From: JBCCRH01 sp039208045
GTDB taxonomy: Bacteria > Bacteroidota > Bacteroidia > Chitinophagales > Saprospiraceae
Direction: 5' to 3'
DNA: 18,539 nucleotides
Assembly (NCBI GenBank): GCA_039208045.1
Contig: JBCCRH010000065.1
Coordinates: 1 to 18,539, forward strand
The position numbers and the translations under genes are program-made. Below the pieces are notes generated by a model, which made no database searches, was not told the DNA's origin, and saw only the letters and a list, made by a program, of their open reading frames with translations. Shown here one piece after another: positions 16,214 through 18,539 of this stretch (its first letter is position 1; each line of letters starts with the position of its first letter).

Positions 16214-16908
16214 TAGCGCGCTATTAATTGGTCAACTACTTTTCGAATACCTGTAGTGGCTGGTTCTTCGATGACGGTCAGGTTTCGGCTTCTGCTTAGT
16301 TCGTAATTAATGGCAGGCTTGGGGTCTACATAGAATACCTCGGCAAATGGTGGGGCGAAGCCCACTAGACCTGCTGCCGGATATACCTGCATCGAAGTGC
16401 CTACAATAATCACAATATCGGCTTGGGTAGTAATGGCAGCCGCGTGTTGCAGCATGGGTACTTCTTCGCCAAACCATACGATATGGGGTCGCAATTGCGC
16501 TCCTTTTTCACAAGTATCTCCAAGGTTTAGGTCTTTTTTCCATTCGTAAACCAAGCTCGAATCTAATGTACTTCGCACTTTGAGTAGCTCTCCATGTAGG
16601 TGTACAATCTGGCGGCTCCCTCCTCGTTCGTGCAAGTCATCTACATTCTGCGTGACTACATGTACATCGTACCGATCTTCCAGTTCTGTCAGTGCATAGT
16701 GCGCTACGTTGGGCTGCACCTCGTGCAATTGCTTGCGGCGTTGGTTATAAAAATCGAGTACTAGTTCTTTGTTGCGTTCCCAGCCTTGTGGGGAGGCAAC
16801 TTCCATGACATCGTGGCCTTCCCAGAGGCCATCGGCATCTCTGAAGGTTTTTATTCCGCTTTCTGCGCTGATGCCAGCGCCGCTCATAACGACTATTTTT
16901 TTCTGCAT
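16213..16908 (-). CDS. cobB: Sir2-family NAD-dependent protein deacylase (class III, SIRT5/CobB-like)
   Basis: The 231-residue cytosolic enzyme removes acyl groups from lysines using NAD, giving nicotinamide and O-acyl-ADP-ribose. It shows GAGISAESGI (10-19), FRD (22-24), QNVDDLHERGG (87-97), catalytic H105 in LHGELLKVRS, and GTSMQVYPAAGL (170-181). Y54 and R57 in FYNQRR form the Y-x-x-R pair that, in SIRT5 and E. coli CobB, binds negatively charged acyl groups, so succinyl- or malonyl-lysine are plausible substrates. The usual four zinc-binding cysteines are missing: C133 is the only cysteine. I recall this from other Bacteroidota CobB proteins, so it is probably a subfamily trait and not damage. 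It lies 55 bp after nnrDE and overlaps the next gene by one base. Confidence 0.93.
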   Translation of the reverse strand: MQKKIVVMSGAGISAESGIKTFRDADGLWEGHDVMEVASPQGWERNKELVLDFYNQRRKQLHEVQPNVAHYALTELEDRYDVHVVTQNVDDLHERGGSRQIVHLHGELLKVRSTLDSSLVYEWKKDLNLGDTCEKGAQLRPHIVWFGEEVPMLQHAAAITTQADIVIIVGTSMQVYPAAGLVGFAPPFAEVFYVDPKPAINYELSRSRNLTVIEEPATTGIRKVVDQLIAR

Positions 16909-16963
16909 GTATTTATTTTTGTATTTGCCGATTAGCCCGCTACTATTAATTTTGCTCGTGATC

Positions 16964-18466
16964 TTATGCTGTTATCAGCCTATAAGCCGCGCCTAGATGC
17001 CTCGCTATATCCCCAGCGAGCAGGGCTTCTGGGCTCATTTTGGCGGCAGCCAGATCACCTGCTAGGCCATGCAAATATACGCCTAAAATGGCAGTTTTGA
17101 CAGGGGAATAGCCCTGTGAAAGTAGGCCTGTGAGGATGCCGGTGAGCACATCGCCGCTGCCTGCGGTGGCCATGCCAGGGTTGCCGGTGCTGTTGAAGAA
17201 ACACTCCCCGGAGGGGGTAGCGATGCAGGTGTAAGCGCCCTTCAGAATGATGGTACATTGTAGGGCCTGTGCACGTTCGCGGAGGCGTTCCAGGCGCTCA
17301 AATTGGTTGTTGGTTTTTCCGAAAAGGCGCTCAAATTCTTTGGGGTGGGGGCTGAGGATGCTACCACGGGGGATGCGTTCCTGCCAATGTTGCTTAGCGA
17401 TGATGTTGAGGGCGTCGGCATCCAAGACGAGGGGCTGTTGTGCGGATTCGAGCAGCTCGTGCAGCATGATGATGGTGGAAGTAGCCAGGCCAATACCGCA
17501 GCCGCAGCCAATGGCTTTGTAGGCTGAAAGATCGAGAAGGGTAGATAGGGTATCTGCTTCGGGATCGGTACTTACCATGGCTTCGGGTAGGCCTATTTGC
17601 AGGATGGGGTAAGCCACCTCAGGGGCGTGGATAGTAAGTAGCCCAGCGCCGCTTCTTAGGCAAGCCTGACCGGCAAGTAAGGCTGCTCCGACCTTGCTTT
17701 TGCTGCCCATCAGGTGGAGCACATGCCCATAGGTACCCTTGTGGGAAAAGCGCGCGCGCTTTCTGTATATTGCTTCAATATCGGTGGCCTGAATGAAATG
17801 ATAGGGCGTTTTTAGTTGATCGATGTAGCTTGGGCTTAAGCCAATGGAGTGAACGACCCAATGGCCCACTGCTTTAGCATTTTCCGGAAGGAAAAAAGCA
17901 AGCTTGGGTAGTTCAAAGCTAAAGGTGAAATCGGCTTGAAAGGTTGTAGTGGTGGTAGCTTGATGGGCAAATAGGCCGGAGGGGATATCTATGGCTATAC
18001 GAGTACTTTTCTGCGTATTGAGATGAGTGAGTAGCTCTGCCCAATAGCCACTGACGGGGCGGTTGAGGCCTGCGCCAAAAATAGCATCGATGAGGATGCT
18101 TCCAGTTGGAATAGTAGGTAGGGGAGCATCGAGTGGGAGATCAATTTTTTGTATTCCTTGGCGGGTGGGTAGGCGGAGAAGGTTGGCCTGAAAGTCAGGC
18201 GAAGTATTGGGACTGATTTGGCAGCAGAAGACCTGCACCGCATAGTGCGACTCGGAGAGTAAGCGAGCTATTGCTAGGCCATCGCCACCATTGTTACCAA
18301 TGCCACAGAAAATGAGGACCGGAGTATCGGTACTGGGAAACTGCTCTTGAAACCATCGGACGAACGTTAGCGAGGCGCGCTCCATCAAATCGAGGGAAGC
18401 AATGGGTTCGTGGGCAATAGTGTGTGCATCGAGTGCGCGGGTTTGGGCTGGAGTGATTATTTTCAT
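16964..18466 (-). CDS. nnrDE: Bifunctional NAD(P)H-hydrate epimerase / ADP-dependent NAD(P)H-hydrate dehydratase
   Basis: This enzyme repairs damaged NADHX and NADPHX. The N-terminal YjeF_N/epimerase domain (1 to about 215) interconverts the R and S forms. The C-terminal ribokinase-like domain (about 225-500) dehydrates the S form with ADP. The epimerase motifs are GNNGGDGLAIARLL (57-70), IDAIFGAGL (126-134) and IDIPSGL (159-165). The dehydratase motifs are KGTYGHVLHLMGS (243-255), DADAL (349-353), LSPHPKEFERLFG (371-383) and NPGMATAGSGDVL (429-441) with catalytic D439. Length is normal for the fused form. It is the first gene of a four-gene minus-strand operon. I saw no convincing TAnnTTTG promoter in the 73 bp available upstream. 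Confidence 0.95.
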   Translation of the reverse strand: MKIITPAQTRALDAHTIAHEPIASLDLMERASLTFVRWFQEQFPSTDTPVLIFCGIGNNGGDGLAIARLLSESHYAVQVFCCQISPNTSPDFQANLLRLPTRQGIQKIDLPLDAPLPTIPTGSILIDAIFGAGLNRPVSGYWAELLTHLNTQKSTRIAIDIPSGLFAHQATTTTTFQADFTFSFELPKLAFFLPENAKAVGHWVVHSIGLSPSYIDQLKTPYHFIQATDIEAIYRKRARFSHKGTYGHVLHLMGSKSKVGAALLAGQACLRSGAGLLTIHAPEVAYPILQIGLPEAMVSTDPEADTLSTLLDLSAYKAIGCGCGIGLATSTIIMLHELLESAQQPLVLDADALNIIAKQHWQERIPRGSILSPHPKEFERLFGKTNNQFERLERLRERAQALQCTIILKGAYTCIATPSGECFFNSTGNPGMATAGSGDVLTGILTGLLSQGYSPVKTAILGVYLHGLAGDLAAAKMSPEALLAGDIARHLGAAYRLITA

Positions 18467-18539
18467 GGCTGAAAAATAACGACAATTGAGGAATGATGCA
18501 GCAAACTTTTTTTGAAGGACTAAAATTGGTTGAACTAGC

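Noticed and set aside
16213..16908. Sir2 as part of a defence system (Thoeris, DSR or Argonaute-associated type)
   Set aside because: It is a compact CobB-like deacylase with acyl-pocket residues in a metabolic operon, and no defence partner genes are nearby.
18467..18539. Possible start of another gene at the right edge
   Set aside because: Only 73 bp are visible, with no convincing start codon, motif or promoter.

Overview
The window looks like chromosomal DNA of a Bacteroidota bacterium, most likely in or near the Saprospiria (Lewinella/Haliscomenobacter-like). This placement is inferred from gene content, not from a database search. Support comes from a giant surface protein with SprB-type repeats and a gliding-motility-type C-terminal domain (a cargo signature of the type IX secretion system), an exact TAnnTTTG-type -7 element before folD, weak or absent Shine-Dalgarno sequences, and the style of the individual proteins.

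Layout: (1) Positions 1-5366, minus strand, hold one continuous reading frame of at least 1788 codons. It encodes a secreted multidomain adhesin-like protein: signal peptide, CUB-like, PKD, two P-domains, FN3-like, ten SprB-like repeats of about 77 residues, an Ig/PKD-like domain, and a C-terminal CHU_C domain cut by the window edge. (2) Positions 5367-5780 form a divergent AT-rich intergenic region with a good -7 element for folD and several small palindromes. (3) Positions 5781-12621, plus strand, hold a four-gene operon: folD, a DinB-like protein, prmA, and a 1519-residue exported protein of unknown function. It ends in a strong hairpin terminator. (4) Positions 12882-14807, plus strand, encode an exported GH13 alpha-amylase/neopullulanase-like enzyme. 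(5) Positions 14826-14896, at the convergent junction, hold REP-like palindromes; one of them contains the stop codon of the Nudix gene. (6) Positions 18466-14865, minus strand, hold a tight four-gene operon: bifunctional NAD(P)HX epimerase/dehydratase, a Sir2 deacylase, a DUF218/YdcF-like membrane protein, and a Nudix hydrolase of the ADP-ribose pyrophosphatase type.

The minus-strand operon is linked by NAD and ADP-ribose chemistry. NnrDE repairs hydrated NAD(P)H, Sir2 consumes NAD and releases O-acyl-ADP-ribose, and the Nudix enzyme is of a type that can hydrolyse ADP-ribose compounds. The folD operon joins one-carbon metabolism and ribosomal protein methylation to a large unknown envelope protein.

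I see no RNA genes, insertion sequences, CRISPR arrays, phage genes or defence system. The least explained items are the 1519-residue protein and the palindromic element at the convergent junction. Most of the window is ordinary chromosomal content, and I do not claim a new system.
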